Of a DNA stretch of 64,000 bases, positions 1 through 9,134 are shown one piece after another (position 1 is the first letter of the stretch; each line of letters starts with the position of its first letter). A program made the position numbers and the translations under genes. Source of the stretch: Pseudomonas panipatensis (GTDB lineage: Bacteria > Pseudomonadota > Gammaproteobacteria > Pseudomonadales > Pseudomonadaceae); NCBI RefSeq assembly GCF_900099785.1, contig NZ_FNDS01000015.1, forward strand, positions 1 through 64,000, in the 5' to 3' direction. The notes under the pieces were generated by a model, which saw only the letters and a program-made list of their open reading frames with translations, made no database searches and had not been told where the DNA came from.

Positions 1-41
1 CGTTGAGCTAACCAATACTAATTGCCCGTGAGGCTTGACCA
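1..41 (+). rRNA. 23S rRNA, 3' end (partial)
   Basis: The first ~40 bases match the conserved 3' terminus of gamma-proteobacterial 23S rRNA, ending in GAGGCTTGACC-like sequence. The rest of the gene lies upstream of the window. About 125 bases of ordinary 23S-5S spacer follow, then 5S rRNA. The exact mature 3' end is uncertain by a few bases. Confidence 0.9.
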
Positions 42-167
42 TATAACACCCAAACAATTTGGTGTTAGACGGTGAAGTCGACGAACCGAAAGTTCGCAAG
101 AACCGCAAATACCTGAATCACATACCCGAATTCGGATGAGCGTTGAAAGACGGGCATCCTAAAGAAT

Positions 168-286
168 TGCTTGACGACCATAGAGCGTTGGAACCACCTG
201 ATCCCATCCCGAACTCAGTAGTGAAACGATGCATCGCCGATGGTAGTGTGGGGTTTCCCCATGTGAGAGTAGGTCATCGTCAAGCA
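168..286 (+). rRNA. rrf: 5S rRNA
   Basis: A complete 5S rRNA of about 119 nt. The 5' TGCTTGACGA pairs with the 3' TCGTCAAGCA, and the conserved internal block with CGAACTCAG and GATGGTAGTGTGG is present. It follows the 23S tail and is followed by a strong terminator, so it closes the rrn operon. Ends may be off by one or two bases. Confidence 0.96.
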
Positions 287-294
287 CCTATCCC

Positions 295-332
295 AAAACC
301 CCTGGTCAGCAATGACCAGGGGTTTTGCTTTT
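295..332 (+). terminator. rrn operon intrinsic terminator
   Basis: A 14-bp perfect stem (295-308 with 313-326), loop GCAA, flanked by A and T runs. It lies 8 bases after 5S rRNA and ends the ribosomal transcript before the pqi operon. Confidence 0.93.
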
Positions 333-462
333 GCGCGCGGAAAAGTCGATCGAGATGCCGGCGGGACCAAGGCAGAAGCGCAGATGCCCTAGGCAATTCC
401 TCTAAGGCGCGTTGTAGCCGCTGTCTCGTCTACAATAGCGGCAAATCTGCCTGAGTCCTTTC

Positions 463-1119
463 ATGACCGAAATAGACAGTCGCGCGCTCCGGGATCTGCC
501 GCTGGAAGAGCTGATCGCCTGCCATGAATGCGATCTCCTGATGCGTCGTGAACACGTAGAGCCTGGGCTGAAGTCGATCTGTCCGCGATGTGGCTATGAG
601 CTGGAAGTCCATCGCCGCGACATGGTCCGGCGGGCCCTGGCACTGGTGGTGACAGCGTTGCTTCTCTACGTTCCGGCTAACTTCTTGCCGATCATGGACA
701 TCACCATTCTCGGTCAGACCGGCGTCGATACGGTCTGGAGCGGCGTGCAGGGCTTGTATAACTCGAACATGGAAGGTGTCGGCATCCTGGTCTTTCTCTG
801 CAGCATGGTGATTCCGCTGCTGAAATTACTCTGCCAGCTCTTGGTGCTCCTCAGCCTGCGTTTCAATATCGCGCAACGGCAAGGCATGCTGCTTTACCGG
901 ACGTATCAGCATCTGCGCGAGTGGGGCATGCTCGAGGTGTACTTGATGGGCATCCTGGTTTCGATCGTCAAACTGATCGCCATGGCGGAGTTGCATGTGG
1001 GCCTCGGACTTGCCTGCTTCGTGGCCTTGCTGTTCACCCAGGTCTTGCTGGAAGTGACCATGTCTCGCCACCAGGTTTGGGATGAGTTGTCCACGGAGGA
1101 TGGCGATGCGCGCGATTGA
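463..1119 (+). CDS. pqiA: PqiA-family inner-membrane protein, first half
   Basis: A 218-residue paraquat-inducible protein A domain. The N-terminus has a zinc-ribbon-like double Cys pair (CHECD and CPRCG, residues ~20-45), then four or so hydrophobic helices including the typical YVPANFLPIMDITILG segment. PqiA/LetA proteins are inner-membrane partners of periplasmic MCE proteins that move lipids between membranes. E. coli PqiA is about 417 residues with two such domains; here each domain is a separate gene. A TACAAT -10-like box is at 431-436. The 3' end overlaps the next start by 14 bases, so translation is probably coupled. Family assignment is firm; the symbol is by homology. Confidence 0.88.
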   Translation: MTEIDSRALRDLPLEELIACHECDLLMRREHVEPGLKSICPRCGYELEVHRRDMVRRALALVVTALLLYVPANFLPIMDITILGQTGVDTVWSGVQGLYNSNMEGVGILVFLCSMVIPLLKLLCQLLVLLSLRFNIAQRQGMLLYRTYQHLREWGMLEVYLMGILVSIVKLIAMAELHVGLGLACFVALLFTQVLLEVTMSRHQVWDELSTEDGDARD

Positions 1120-1726
1120 TGCCGGCATTCTGGTGTGTGGCGAGTGTCATCAGCTCAATCGCATGACGGATGAGGAGCCACAACATTGCCGCCGCTGTGG
1201 TTCGCATCTGCACCCACGCCGGCCGAACAGCATAGCGCGTACCTGGGCTCTGCTGGTCACTGCGGCGATTCTGTATATCCCGGCCAATCTGCTGCCGATC
1301 ATGACGGTGAACTTCCTTGGCAGCGGTACTCCCGCGACCATCATGGAAGGCGTGGTCGAGCTGATCAACGCGGACATGGTGCCTATTGCGCTGGTGGTGT
1401 TCGTCGCCAGCATTCTGGTGCCGACATTCAAGCTGGTGGGCATTGCCCTGTTGCTCTACTCGGTGCAGCGCCATCAACCGCTATCGGCGCGCCAGCGCAT
1501 CGTCATGTACCGCTTCATCGAGTGGATCGGACGCTGGTCGATGCTCGATATCTTCGTCATCGCCATCCTGGTGACCCTGGTGAATTTCGGCAACCTGGCC
1601 AGCATCGAGGCGAATCTTGGTGCGGCGGCATTTGCCAGCGTGGTGGTGCTCACCATGTTGGCGGCAGTGACTTTCGATCCCCGACTGATTTGGGATAACA
1701 CGGACGCGGAAAACAACGATGAGTGA
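1106..1726 (+). CDS. pqiA: PqiA-family inner-membrane protein, second half
   Basis: A second, distinct PqiA domain (206 residues from this start) with its own double Cys pair (CGECH and CRRCG) and the same LYIPANLLPIMTV segment as its upstream neighbour. The ATG at 1106 is chosen because GGAGG lies six bases before it; in-frame ATGs at 1082 and 1100 are alternatives. The gene overlaps the upstream gene by 14 bases and pqiB by 8. Together the two halves correspond to a full-length PqiA, so they probably form one membrane component that feeds the MCE tunnel of PqiB. Confidence 0.87.
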   Translation: MRAIDAGILVCGECHQLNRMTDEEPQHCRRCGSHLHPRRPNSIARTWALLVTAAILYIPANLLPIMTVNFLGSGTPATIMEGVVELINADMVPIALVVFVASILVPTFKLVGIALLLYSVQRHQPLSARQRIVMYRFIEWIGRWSMLDIFVIAILVTLVNFGNLASIEANLGAAAFASVVVLTMLAAVTFDPRLIWDNTDAENNDE

Positions 1727-4025
1727 CCTCCCAACGCCCAAGACGCGCAAAACCTCCAACTGGTCGGCAATCTGGATACTGCCGTTGATCGCCTTGGCGA
1801 TCGGCGCATGGTTGGCCTGGCGCGCCTACGATCAGGCCGGTGTGGTGATCCATATCCAGTTCGAGAGTGGCGAAGGGATCCAGCCGAACAAGACCGAGGT
1901 GATCTTCAAAGGGATCGCCATCGGTAAAGTGATCGACATGCACGTCAACCGGCCCAATCTCAGCGTCAATGCCACCATCGAGATGCGCAAGGAAAGTGCT
2001 GACTACCTGAGCAGGCAGACACGCTTCTGGCTGGTCAAGCCGCGGGTGTCCCTGGCGGGGGTGACCGGATTGGAAACCCTGGTATCCGGCAACTACATCG
2101 CCGTCGACCCGGTGAAGGGCGATCTTCATCACGACTTCGTCGCGTTGAAGGAGCCGCCACCGTTGTCGGACAGTCTGCCGGGCCTGCACCTGGTACTGAA
2201 GGCCGAGCGCCTGGGTTCGCTCGAGCAGGGAAGCCCGATCTATTACCGGCAGATCCAGGTCGGTCAGGTGAAGAGTTATCAACTGGCCGATGACCAGAAA
2301 ACCATCGAAGTGAAGATTCATATCGAGCCGGCCTACGCTGACTTGGTGCGCAAGAACACGCGCTTCTGGAATGCCAGTGGCATCACGCTGTCCGGTAACC
2401 TGACCGGCCTCAAGCTGCACACCGAATCCCTGGCCAGTATCGCCGCGGGGGGGATCGCCTTCGCTACGCCGGAAAACTACCCGGATAGCCCGCCAACCGA
2501 TCCGAGCAAGCCCTTCCGCCTTTATGAAGATTTCGATGCCGCCCAGTCCGGCCTGAACGTGCACCTCAAGGTGCATGATGTCAGCGGACTCAGTGCTGGC
2601 AGCACTCCGGTCGTCTACAACGGTGTGCAGGTCGGGACGGTCAAGAACATCGACATGGACCAGGACTTCAATGGCGCCACCGCCACCTTGTCGATGGACC
2701 CGCGCACCGAGGATTTCCTCAATAGCTCGACCGAGTTCTGGATGGTCAAGCCGAGCATTTCGCTGGCCGGTATCACCGGCCTGGAAGCGTTGGTGAAGGG
2801 CAACTATATCGCCGTGCGGTTCGGCAAGGCCGGCGAGCCGACGCGGGAGTTCAGCATTCGTCCGAAGGCGCCGCCACTCAATCTCGATGCGCCTGGCCTG
2901 CACATCGTGCTGACCAGCGACAAGCTGGGCTCGCTGGACGTCGGCACACCCATCCTCTACCGGCAGCTTCAGGTCGGTACCGTACAGAGTTACCAGTTGT
3001 CGCGCGATCGCCAGCGCGTGGTGATCGGTGTGCATATAGAGCCCGAGTACGCCAACCTGGTGAACACTTCGTCGCGTTTCTGGAATGTCAGCGGGGTGAC
3101 CTTGAGTGGCGATCTCAACGGCATCAAGTTCAAGAGCGAATCGCTGCAGACACTGATCTCCGGCGGTATCGCTTTCGATACCCCGGACCCCAAGGCGGCG
3201 GCCCTGACCAAGGTGCGCCGTTTCTCCCTGTATGACAGTGAGGAAAATGCCAAGGCCGCGGGCCTCATGGTGTCTCTGCATGCGAGCAGCGCCGAGGGAC
3301 TGCGCGAAGGTACGCTGATTCGCTTCAAGGGCATGGAGGTCGGCCGGATCGAGCAGATCGATTTGGACAAGGATCTGTCCGGCGTGCAACTGAAGGCCCG
3401 CCTCACCCGTGCGCAGGAGCGTATCGCCCGTCAGGGCAGTCGTTTCTGGGTGGTCAAACCGCAGATCGGTCTGTCGGGGGCGGAGAACCTCGGCACCCTG
3501 GTCAGTGGCCAGTACATCGAGGTGCTGCCGACGGACAAGCCCGCTCCGGCGCAAGTCGCCTTCAACCTGCTGGAGCAGGCACCGAATCGCCTGCTGGATG
3601 CCGAAGGTCTGCGCCTGACCCTCAGCGCGGCCCGGCGCGGTTCGCTGAAGCCCGGCGTGCCGGTGACCTATCGCGAGGTGCAGGTCGGGAGCGTGACCTC
3701 CTTCGAGTTGGGCGAGCAGGGCGACCGGGTTCTTATCCACATCCTCATCGAGCCGCGTTACGCGCCCCTGGTGCGCAGTGGCAGCCGTTTCTGGAACAGC
3801 AGCGGCGTGGGAGTCGATGCCGGCTTGTTCAAGGGCGTGAAGCTACGCACCGAGTCGGTCGAGACCATTCTCGCCGGCGGGGTCGCCTTCGCCACGCCGG
3901 ACAATGCGCAGATGGGCGAGCCGGCGCGGCCGGGACAGACCTTCGCGCTCTTCGACGAAGCCAACGATGAGTGGCTGCAGTGGGCGCCGAAGATCCCGTT
4001 GGACAAGGCTCCGGCGCTCCGTTGA
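1719..4025 (+). CDS. pqiB: PqiB-like intermembrane transport protein with six MCE domains
   Basis: 768 residues with one N-terminal membrane anchor (about 17-37) and six MCE/MlaD repeats, beginning near residues 41, 155, 280, 395, 515 and 635. Each has the GSPIYYRQIQVG- or GTLIRFKGMEVG-like core, and RFW followed by GITLSG- or SLAG-type signatures. MCE proteins form stacked hexameric rings making a hydrophobic lipid tunnel across the periplasm. E. coli PqiB has three rings and LetB (YebT) seven, so six is intermediate. It is translationally coupled to the PqiA halves. No PqiC lipoprotein gene follows; a terminator does. Confidence 0.92.
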   Translation: MSDLPTPKTRKTSNWSAIWILPLIALAIGAWLAWRAYDQAGVVIHIQFESGEGIQPNKTEVIFKGIAIGKVIDMHVNRPNLSVNATIEMRKESADYLSRQTRFWLVKPRVSLAGVTGLETLVSGNYIAVDPVKGDLHHDFVALKEPPPLSDSLPGLHLVLKAERLGSLEQGSPIYYRQIQVGQVKSYQLADDQKTIEVKIHIEPAYADLVRKNTRFWNASGITLSGNLTGLKLHTESLASIAAGGIAFATPENYPDSPPTDPSKPFRLYEDFDAAQSGLNVHLKVHDVSGLSAGSTPVVYNGVQVGTVKNIDMDQDFNGATATLSMDPRTEDFLNSSTEFWMVKPSISLAGITGLEALVKGNYIAVRFGKAGEPTREFSIRPKAPPLNLDAPGLHIVLTSDKLGSLDVGTPILYRQLQVGTVQSYQLSRDRQRVVIGVHIEPEYANLVNTSSRFWNVSGVTLSGDLNGIKFKSESLQTLISGGIAFDTPDPKAAALTKVRRFSLYDSEENAKAAGLMVSLHASSAEGLREGTLIRFKGMEVGRIEQIDLDKDLSGVQLKARLTRAQERIARQGSRFWVVKPQIGLSGAENLGTLVSGQYIEVLPTDKPAPAQVAFNLLEQAPNRLLDAEGLRLTLSAARRGSLKPGVPVTYREVQVGSVTSFELGEQGDRVLIHILIEPRYAPLVRSGSRFWNSSGVGVDAGLFKGVKLRTESVETILAGGVAFATPDNAQMGEPARPGQTFALFDEANDEWLQWAPKIPLDKAPALR

Positions 4026-4067
4026 GGCGCCGGGCGCTGCGCCGCCGCTGCGCTGGGGAAGTGAACA

Positions 4068-4102
4068 GGCCGCCGTCGGTGTCGCACCGGCGGCGGCCTT
4101 TT
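4068..4102 (+). terminator. pqi operon terminator
   Basis: A 14-bp stem (4068-4081 with 4085-4098, one G.T wobble) with a three-base loop, followed by TTTT. It sits between convergent pqiB and mksB, five bases before the mksB stop. Confidence 0.8.
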
Positions 4103-4106
4103 CGCG

Positions 4107-6944
4107 TCAGGCGGGTTCGGCGCTCGCCTCGGCGTCGGCGGCCTGGGCGCCCGCCAGTGTTTCGCGGCGGCGAATGAACTTCCAGTCGGCTTCGTCGATG
4201 TAGATGCCGTTGGGACCGCTGCCACCTTCCAGGTCGATCGCGACCTGCGCCGATACCTGCGGTTTCACGCTCGCCAGAATGGGCACGAAGCCCAGTTGCA
4301 GGCTGGTCTCCAGCAACGCGGCCTGGTTGCGCTCGTCGATGTCCGCGGCCTCGTCGAGGTAGTACGGCAGACGAATCTTGCCGGCCTGCTCGCGATCCAT
4401 CAGGTGCAGCAACAGGTACATGTTGGTCAGCGCCTTGATGGTCATGGTGGTGCCGTTGGATGCCGCACCGTCGATGTCCGTATGGACGATCGGCTGGCCG
4501 CCGACCTTGGTGATCTCGAAGGCCAGCTCGAACAGGTCCTTCAGGCCCAACTGGTTGTTGTTCGCCGCCACCAGGCGCGACAGGTAGTCCTTGGCCTCTT
4601 CGTTCTTCGCATCCTGGTCGGCGCTCTGGGTCAGGTCGAACACCGAGAGGTTTTCGCCTTCCTCGTATTGCCCGGCGCTGTGGATGATCTGGTCGATGTG
4701 GCGCAGGGCGTCCTTGTTCGGCGCCAGGACGATGCGGAAGCTCTGCAGGTTGGAGACCTGGCGCTTGTTGATCTCGCGGTTGAACAGGGCGAGCTGGTGT
4801 TCCAGGTTGTCGTAGTCGCTGCGGATGTTGCGCAGGGTCCGGGCGATATCGGTGACCGCCGCGCGCCGCGCCTTGGCCAGGGTCAGGGCTTCGTCCTGGC
4901 GGTGTGCGTAGGCATTGATCAGCAGGTGCAGGCGCCGCTCCGGATCATCCTCGCTGTCGAACTTGGCCACGCCCTTCAGGCGCACCTGCGCGTACAGCGC
5001 TTCGATCTGGCCGTCGATGCGCTGCAGTTGCTGCCAGGTGTCCTGGTAGTCGTTGAGCAGCGGCAGCAGGTTGTCCAGGGAGTCGTCCACCGGCTCCATG
5101 AAGGGGGTGCCGAAGGGCAGGTCGGCGGGCAGCAACTGACGGCGACGGAGGGCGTCGTCGAGGGTGCGCTGCTTGGCTTCCAGGTCGGCCAGTTGCCGGC
5201 CCACCAGTTGTAGCTTGGCGGAGAGCTGCTGGACGCGCTCGGTGAAGGCATCGGCCGAGCGCTTCAGTTCGTCCTGGGTGGCTTCCAGTTGCGCCAGGGT
5301 TTCCAGCTTGGCCGGTTCTTCGGCGCTGAGGGTCTGGCTGCGGCGGAAGTCTTCCAGGGCCTTTTGCGCGTCCAGCACTTCCTGGTACAGCTTGTCGGCC
5401 TGGGCTTTGCTGGCGTGGCGGTCGGCGGCCACCGCCTGCTGGGTCTTGAGCTGCTTGAGCTCCTTCTCCAGGCGCTCCTTCTGGTCGCGCAGGGCGGCAC
5501 GGTCGGCCAGGGCCTGCAGCGCCGGCGGCTCGATGTGCGAGAGGTCGATGCTCAGGCCGGGCACTTCGAAGCGCTCGCCCTTGAAGGCATCGAGGATTTT
5601 CTCGACGCTGCCGACCCACTGGCCGTCCTCGTCCAGGCTGACGCCCTTGTCGCCGAGCGGCAGGCTGAACAGGGCGCCGTTGAACAGGCGCATCAGGCGC
5701 TCCACATCCTGCTGCGAGAACTCCTCGCGCAGGCGCGCGTAGCTGTTGTTGTCGGCGTGTTCGAGCTGCTGACGGACGTTCTTCAGGCGCTTTTCCAGGT
5801 CGCGCAGGCGCTCGTCGAGGTCTTCGCTGGAGAACTGCCGCGAATGGGCCAGGGCGCCGGCCAGTTCGTCGTGGGCGTCCTTGGCGGCGAGCAGTTGCTG
5901 CTCCAGCACCTTGGCGTCCTCGACCAGGGCGAAGCGGTTCTTCAGCACCGCCAACTCCCCCAGCCAACGCTGGATTTCGCTGATTTCGCGCTCCAGGCGC
6001 ATCAGCTCGGCGGTGCCGCCGCGCTGTTCGTTCTGCAGGCCATCCTGCTCGTTGCGGTAGTGCTCGGCCTGGATCACCAACTCTTCTTTGCGCGCCCCGG
6101 CATAGTCTTCCCAGGTGCCGAGCAGGCTATCGAGCAACGGCGACAGGCGGTGCATCTTGCCGCGCAGGAACTCGCGCTGGCTGACGCCGTTGGCCAGGGC
6201 CTCGACCAGCGGGCCGGCGGCGACCAGGGCCTGGTAGTCGCCTTCCATGCGGCGCACGTCGCGGAAGGCTTCTTCGCAGGCGGCGATGTAGTCGACGCTG
6301 CCCGAGCGCAGGCTGTGTTCGAAGGCATCGAGGAACAGCTGCTTGAGCTTGGCCGCGGTGATCTCGCGCATGTGCAGCAGGTTGATGAACAGCGCGCGGA
6401 AGGTCTTCAGGCTCTGCTCGCTGGTCGAGCGCAGCGGGATCAGGGTCAGGTCCAGCGGCACCGACGTGTGGCCGCCGACCAGCAGTCGGCGCAGCTCATC
6501 GGGTTTCAGCTCGTAGGCCTTCAGGCCGGCGCGTTCGAGGCTGGCGTAGAGTTCGCGCAGGCGCAGGCAGGTGCCGTTCTTCTGGTAGTGATCGAGGTCC
6601 AGCTCGCCCTCGTAGGCGAAGAACTGGTGGCCGAAGCCGCCGCCCGGACCACGTCCGCCGACGCCGATCACATGGCGGCCGTGGGGCAGTTCCAGCTCGA
6701 TGAGGATATAGCTGGTGTCGGTGGCGAAGTAGAACTTGCGCGAGGCTTCCAGGCTGTACTTGCCGAAGCTCATGTCCGACATGCGCGCCAGGATCGGGAA
6801 CTGCAGGGCGTTGATCGAGGCGCTCTTGCCCAGGTTGTTGGCGCCGTAGACCGACAGCGGCTGTTCCAGGGGGAACACGCCGAGGCTGTAACCGGCGGTG
6901 TTGAGCAAAGCGAAGCGGCGAATGCCGTAGCGTTCCTGGGTCAT
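4107..6944 (-). CDS. mksB: MksB, SMC-like condensin ATPase
   Basis: 945 residues. Walker A GANNLGKS is at residues 34-41, followed by a long Glu/Leu/Arg-rich coiled-coil region (about 240-780), an ABC-signature-like segment with NGTTMTIKAL near 825-835, and Walker B YYLDE at ~861-865. It is much shorter than MukB (about 1,480) but matches MksB of pseudomonads. MksB is the ATPase of the MukBEF-like condensin that compacts and helps segregate the chromosome. It overlaps mksE by four bases. No mksG nuclease gene follows: the next gene is convergent pqiB. Confidence 0.93.
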   Translation of the reverse strand: MTQERYGIRRFALLNTAGYSLGVFPLEQPLSVYGANNLGKSASINALQFPILARMSDMSFGKYSLEASRKFYFATDTSYILIELELPHGRHVIGVGGRGPGGGFGHQFFAYEGELDLDHYQKNGTCLRLRELYASLERAGLKAYELKPDELRRLLVGGHTSVPLDLTLIPLRSTSEQSLKTFRALFINLLHMREITAAKLKQLFLDAFEHSLRSGSVDYIAACEEAFRDVRRMEGDYQALVAAGPLVEALANGVSQREFLRGKMHRLSPLLDSLLGTWEDYAGARKEELVIQAEHYRNEQDGLQNEQRGGTAELMRLEREISEIQRWLGELAVLKNRFALVEDAKVLEQQLLAAKDAHDELAGALAHSRQFSSEDLDERLRDLEKRLKNVRQQLEHADNNSYARLREEFSQQDVERLMRLFNGALFSLPLGDKGVSLDEDGQWVGSVEKILDAFKGERFEVPGLSIDLSHIEPPALQALADRAALRDQKERLEKELKQLKTQQAVAADRHASKAQADKLYQEVLDAQKALEDFRRSQTLSAEEPAKLETLAQLEATQDELKRSADAFTERVQQLSAKLQLVGRQLADLEAKQRTLDDALRRRQLLPADLPFGTPFMEPVDDSLDNLLPLLNDYQDTWQQLQRIDGQIEALYAQVRLKGVAKFDSEDDPERRLHLLINAYAHRQDEALTLAKARRAAVTDIARTLRNIRSDYDNLEHQLALFNREINKRQVSNLQSFRIVLAPNKDALRHIDQIIHSAGQYEEGENLSVFDLTQSADQDAKNEEAKDYLSRLVAANNNQLGLKDLFELAFEITKVGGQPIVHTDIDGAASNGTTMTIKALTNMYLLLHLMDREQAGKIRLPYYLDEAADIDERNQAALLETSLQLGFVPILASVKPQVSAQVAIDLEGGSGPNGIYIDEADWKFIRRRETLAGAQAADAEASAEPA

Positions 6945-7669
6945 GCCTGGGCCTCCATGTCGGCTTGTTCTTCGGCAATGGCGCGGGCGATGGCGTCTTC
7001 CTCGCTTTCTGCTTCAAGGACGTCGGCGGCGGGCTGCACAGCCGGCTCGGCGAATTCTTCGAGGCTGACGATGGGCTCCTCGTCCTCCTCGATCAGCACC
7101 GGGGCGACGAAGGCCAGGTCCTTGGCGTGCAGGCTGGCAGCCAGGTCGCGGTCCTGCTGCACCGACAGGCAGACGTCGAGGAAGCGGTGGATCGGCGGCA
7201 GGAAACGGTACACGCCGTTGTCCTCGGCGGCGAAGCCGAGCTGGGTCATGCGCCGCATGACCTTTTCTTCGAGTTCTTCCTGGGTCTGTACTTCGGCCTG
7301 CAGGAACAGGTCGCGGTACTTTTCCAGCAGCGCGGGCAGTTCATCGCGGCCGAGGCTGCCGCCGTCGAGTACGGCGAGCGGGTCGCGGCCCTGGTCGGCA
7401 AGGTGCTCGACGAGGATGAAGGTGAACAGCGCCAGGCGCTGGGCGGTCTTGTTCACCTGGGCGCCGATCTGCTCGGGAACGAAGTAGTAGAAGCCGCGGG
7501 TGTCGCAGACCAGTTCGAAGCCCAGGGCGCGGAACAGGGCGCGGTACTGGTCCTGCTGGTTGGACAGCTGGCTGTACAGCTCCGGGTCGCGGCGGCTGAC
7601 GTGGAAGCCCTTGAACAGCTCACGGAAGATCGGCGTGAGCTGGGTCAGTTCGGAAAGATTAATTTGCAT
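6941..7669 (-). CDS. mksE: MksE condensin accessory subunit
   Basis: 242 residues, the second gene of the mksF-mksE-mksB operon. MksE/MukE proteins are winged-helix (KITE-type) subunits that bind the kleisin. The start ELTQLTPIFRELFKGFHVSR, a central domain and an acidic C-terminal tail (about 195-242) fit the family. Its first 11 bases overlap mksF and its last 4 overlap mksB, implying stoichiometric, translationally coupled synthesis. The call rests on operon position and size as well as sequence. Confidence 0.9.
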   Translation of the reverse strand: MQINLSELTQLTPIFRELFKGFHVSRRDPELYSQLSNQQDQYRALFRALGFELVCDTRGFYYFVPEQIGAQVNKTAQRLALFTFILVEHLADQGRDPLAVLDGGSLGRDELPALLEKYRDLFLQAEVQTQEELEEKVMRRMTQLGFAAEDNGVYRFLPPIHRFLDVCLSVQQDRDLAASLHAKDLAFVAPVLIEEDEEPIVSLEEFAEPAVQPAADVLEAESEEDAIARAIAEEQADMEAQA

Positions 7670-8924
7670 GGGGTTCGCTCGCAGTGTCCTTGCTGGAGAG
7701 CAGGGCGAAAGAGCACAGGCTGAGGCTGTGCTGGGCGGTTTCGTAGTCGCGGCGTTCGAGGCGTTCGCGCTGGAAGCGGCCGTCTCGCGACAGGCGCGAG
7801 AACCAGTAGAGCAGCTCGTCGGTGGCGCCCTCCGGTTCCTGTTCGAGCAGCCAGCGCATCAGGTCCGGCAGCGGCAGCGCGGCCTGGCAGCGATCGAGCA
7901 TCTCGCGCGCGGTGCGCGGCGCGCGTTGCGGCCCATCGCCCTTGCGCGCGCCGCTGGCCTTGGGGAAGTGCGCCGGCTTGGGCTCGAAGCGGGCCAGGGC
8001 GAAGACATAGCTTTCCACCTGCGAGGCGCTGCCGAGGAAGGTGCTCTGCGGCCGGGTGAACAGCGGCAGCGCGGCCTGCGGCACGGCGTCGATGCCCTTG
8101 CGGCGGATCACCGACAGGGCCAGGGCGGCGCCACGGGTGATCGCATTGTGCCGGCGCGCCTCTTCGCGCAGCGGCAGCAGCAGTTCGCGGGCGCGGCGCA
8201 GGGTGAGCTGGGCGGTGGTCTGCATTTCCAGGATGCGTGCGTGGGTACGTAGCAACTGGTCGTCATCCACCAGTTGGCCGAGGCGCTGCTGTTCGCCGAG
8301 CAGGCGCAGCAGTACCTGCTCGACACGGCGCACGCCTTGCTCGAAGGCGCCATCGGCGGAGACCAGTTGGATCATTGGCTCGACGTACTCGTCCCAGGTC
8401 GCCAGGACTTCGGCGTAGCGCTGGCGCAGGGGAATCTGCCGGTCACTGGTCTTGGCCCGCTCGGCCACGGCGATCAGTGCCTGTTCGTCATTGGCCAGCT
8501 TCTTCAGCACGTCGCGTACGCGCATGTCGAGCAGGCGCAGCTGGCGGGCCAGGTCGTTGCCGTCGCGCACCTCGAAGGCGTCGCGGATATAGCCGGCGAG
8601 GCGTTCCAGGTGGCGCAGGTAGGCCTCGATTTCCAGGCACAGACCGAGGCGGTGCTCATGGCGCAGGTAGGCGAGGAAGTCATGGATCTGGGCGTTGAGC
8701 TCGAAGCGGTTGGGGCTCTTGGCCACCGGCACCAGGATATCCAGGCGGATCCACTGGTCGAGCAAGGTGGTGATGTCCGCCGGGGTGCCTTCGGGCAGTT
8801 GCGCTATCAATTGCAGGCGCAGTTCCGACAGGCTCAGGGTGCCGCTGTCGAAACGCTCGCAAAGCGGTTCGAGCAGGGCCCAGTGTTCGGCGAGGGCGCG
8901 CAGTACGCGTCTGGGATCGATCAT
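7659..8924 (-). CDS. mksF: MksF condensin kleisin subunit
   Basis: 421 residues, the first gene of the condensin operon. The kleisin bridges the two MksB heads and carries MksE. The sequence is mostly helical, with an N-terminal winged-helix-like region (about 1-90) and a helical middle, as in MksF/MukF-like proteins. The upstream 210 bases are shared with the divergent gene at 9135 and should hold the operon promoter. Assignment follows from gene order and sizes (421, 242, 945), which match P. aeruginosa MksFEB. Confidence 0.9.
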   Translation of the reverse strand: MIDPRRVLRALAEHWALLEPLCERFDSGTLSLSELRLQLIAQLPEGTPADITTLLDQWIRLDILVPVAKSPNRFELNAQIHDFLAYLRHEHRLGLCLEIEAYLRHLERLAGYIRDAFEVRDGNDLARQLRLLDMRVRDVLKKLANDEQALIAVAERAKTSDRQIPLRQRYAEVLATWDEYVEPMIQLVSADGAFEQGVRRVEQVLLRLLGEQQRLGQLVDDDQLLRTHARILEMQTTAQLTLRRARELLLPLREEARRHNAITRGAALALSVIRRKGIDAVPQAALPLFTRPQSTFLGSASQVESYVFALARFEPKPAHFPKASGARKGDGPQRAPRTAREMLDRCQAALPLPDLMRWLLEQEPEGATDELLYWFSRLSRDGRFQRERLERRDYETAQHSLSLCSFALLSSKDTASEPHAN

Positions 8925-9086
8925 CGGGAAGCCGCAGGTTGTGCCAGGGACGGATAAAGGGGGCGATTGTACTGCAAAGGTTCGCCCTCGGCGGAAGGGG
9001 TGACGAAACGCGGCAGTTTGCGCCGCGCGACGCGTCGAGCGAGGCTTCCAAATCGCCTTGCAAGGCGTCTAAGCCTATGAAATTTC

Positions 9087-9101
9087 TGGCATGTTTTCTG
9101 C
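9087..9101 (+). promoter_or_regulatory. possible sigma-54 promoter
   Basis: TGGCATGTTTTCTGC has GG and GC ten bases apart and differs from the TGGCACG-N4-TTGC consensus at two positions. It lies 34 bases before the ATG at 9135. No enhancer-binding site was identified, so this is only a candidate. Confidence 0.3.
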
Positions 9102-9134
9102 GAGGGAGGCTGCATCCCATCGCGATATGCCGCC

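Noticed and set aside
1650..3740. Long minus-strand reading frame opposite pqiB
   Set aside because: It mirrors the GC-rich third positions of pqiB, has no family signature and overlaps a certain gene throughout.
5289..7487. Long plus-strand frame opposite mksB and mksE
   Set aside because: Antisense shadow of condensin genes; low-complexity Val/Gly/Leu/Gln composition and no domain.
4107..8924. Wadjet plasmid-defence locus
   Set aside because: The MksG/JetD nuclease is missing at both ends, so only the condensin part can be claimed.
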